Source of the DNA: Microcaldota archaeon
GTDB lineage: Archaea; Iainarchaeota; Iainarchaeia; JAADDC01
Reading direction: 5' to 3'
Assembly: GCA_027074515.1 (NCBI GenBank)
Contig: JALTCQ010000121.1
Location: 1-5,337, forward strand
DNA: 5,337 nt
In this document: positions 5,200 through 5,337 of the stretch, piece by piece
Position numbering within the stretch: the first letter of the stretch is position 1
Layout: each line of letters begins with the position of its first letter
The notes under the pieces: generated by a model
The model's input: only the letters and a program-made list of their open reading frames with translations
The model's database searches: none
Told to the model about the DNA's origin: nothing
Program-made: the position numbers and the translations under genes

Positions 5200-5337
5200 T
5201 CGCGCACACAAACATCGCATTTGTCAAGTACTGGGGAAAGCACCCGCGGTGGGAAGAGTATCTTGTGCCAACGAAAAGCTCCTTGTCATTCACAGTAAGG
5301 GATCTCCACACCGAAACGGAACTCAAGGCCGAACCGG
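5187..5337 (+). CDS. Mevalonate diphosphate decarboxylase, N-terminal part (3' end outside window)
   Basis: The first 50 residues are visible. They carry the family opening AHTNIAFVKYWGK (6-18), in which the Asn and the KYWGK motif help bind mevalonate diphosphate, and PTKSSLSFT (28-36). The enzyme uses ATP to decarboxylate mevalonate 5-diphosphate to isopentenyl diphosphate, the step after the kinase encoded just upstream. In most characterised members the second motif reads PTNSSLS or similar; here the Asn is Lys30. Related archaeal enzymes act on mevalonate or its monophosphate instead (mevalonate 3-kinase, phosphomevalonate decarboxylase), and the missing two-thirds is needed to exclude these. 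The adjoining kinase, which makes the diphosphate, and the intact KYWGK (rather than the KYHG-like form I recall in haloarchaeal phosphomevalonate decarboxylase) favour the diphosphate substrate. The start is fixed by ggaggt six bases upstream. Confidence 0.88.
   Translation, partial: MAKVIAHTNIAFVKYWGKHPRWEEYLVPTKSSLSFTVRDLHTETELKAEP

Noticed and set aside
4410..5243. Long minus-strand open frame of 277 residues opposite the kinase gene
   Set aside because: It is an antisense shadow of the phosphomevalonate kinase, with no recognisable domain and serine/arginine/phenylalanine-rich composition.

Overview
The window looks archaeal. TATA-like boxes sit about 24-30 bases before several start codons, which leaves little or no 5' leader. 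A T-rich tract without a hairpin serves as the likely terminator. A eukaryote-type phosphomevalonate kinase is coupled to a mevalonate diphosphate decarboxylase, which fits an isoprenoid-lipid maker using mevalonate. A member of the archaeal radiation of small or uncultured lineages is possible, but I cannot place it further from sequence alone. Base composition looks roughly balanced and even, and I see no mobile element, rRNA, tRNA or CRISPR array.

Layout: (1) 1-543, the 3' part of a uracil-DNA glycosylase superfamily gene on +. (2) 562-1437, on -, a membrane-anchored secreted protein of unknown function whose exposed part appears to be two copies of one alpha/beta fold; it converges on the glycosylase gene with an 18-base gap. 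(3) 1438-1529, a compact divergent promoter region. (4) 1530-2810, an MgtE-type magnesium channel/transporter on +. (5) 2798-2956, a possible 52-residue ORF overlapping the mgtE end. (6) 2957-3150, a non-coding stretch with several stems, then the promoter and a perfect Shine-Dalgarno for (7) 3151-3297, a 48-residue extremely acidic protein, followed by a T-rich terminator. (8) 3460-4161, an Mrp/Nbp35-family ATPase with no cysteines. (9) 4261-5199, phosphomevalonate kinase, overlapping by 13 bases (10) the start of a mevalonate diphosphate decarboxylase gene at 5187 that runs off the window.

The only clear functional unit is the last pair: consecutive kinase and decarboxylase steps of the classical mevalonate route to isopentenyl diphosphate, translationally coupled. 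The other genes look like separate transcription units. The points most worth a second look are the cysteine-free Mrp protein, the acidic mini-protein with unusually strong expression signals, the structured spacer before it, and the duplicated-domain surface protein.
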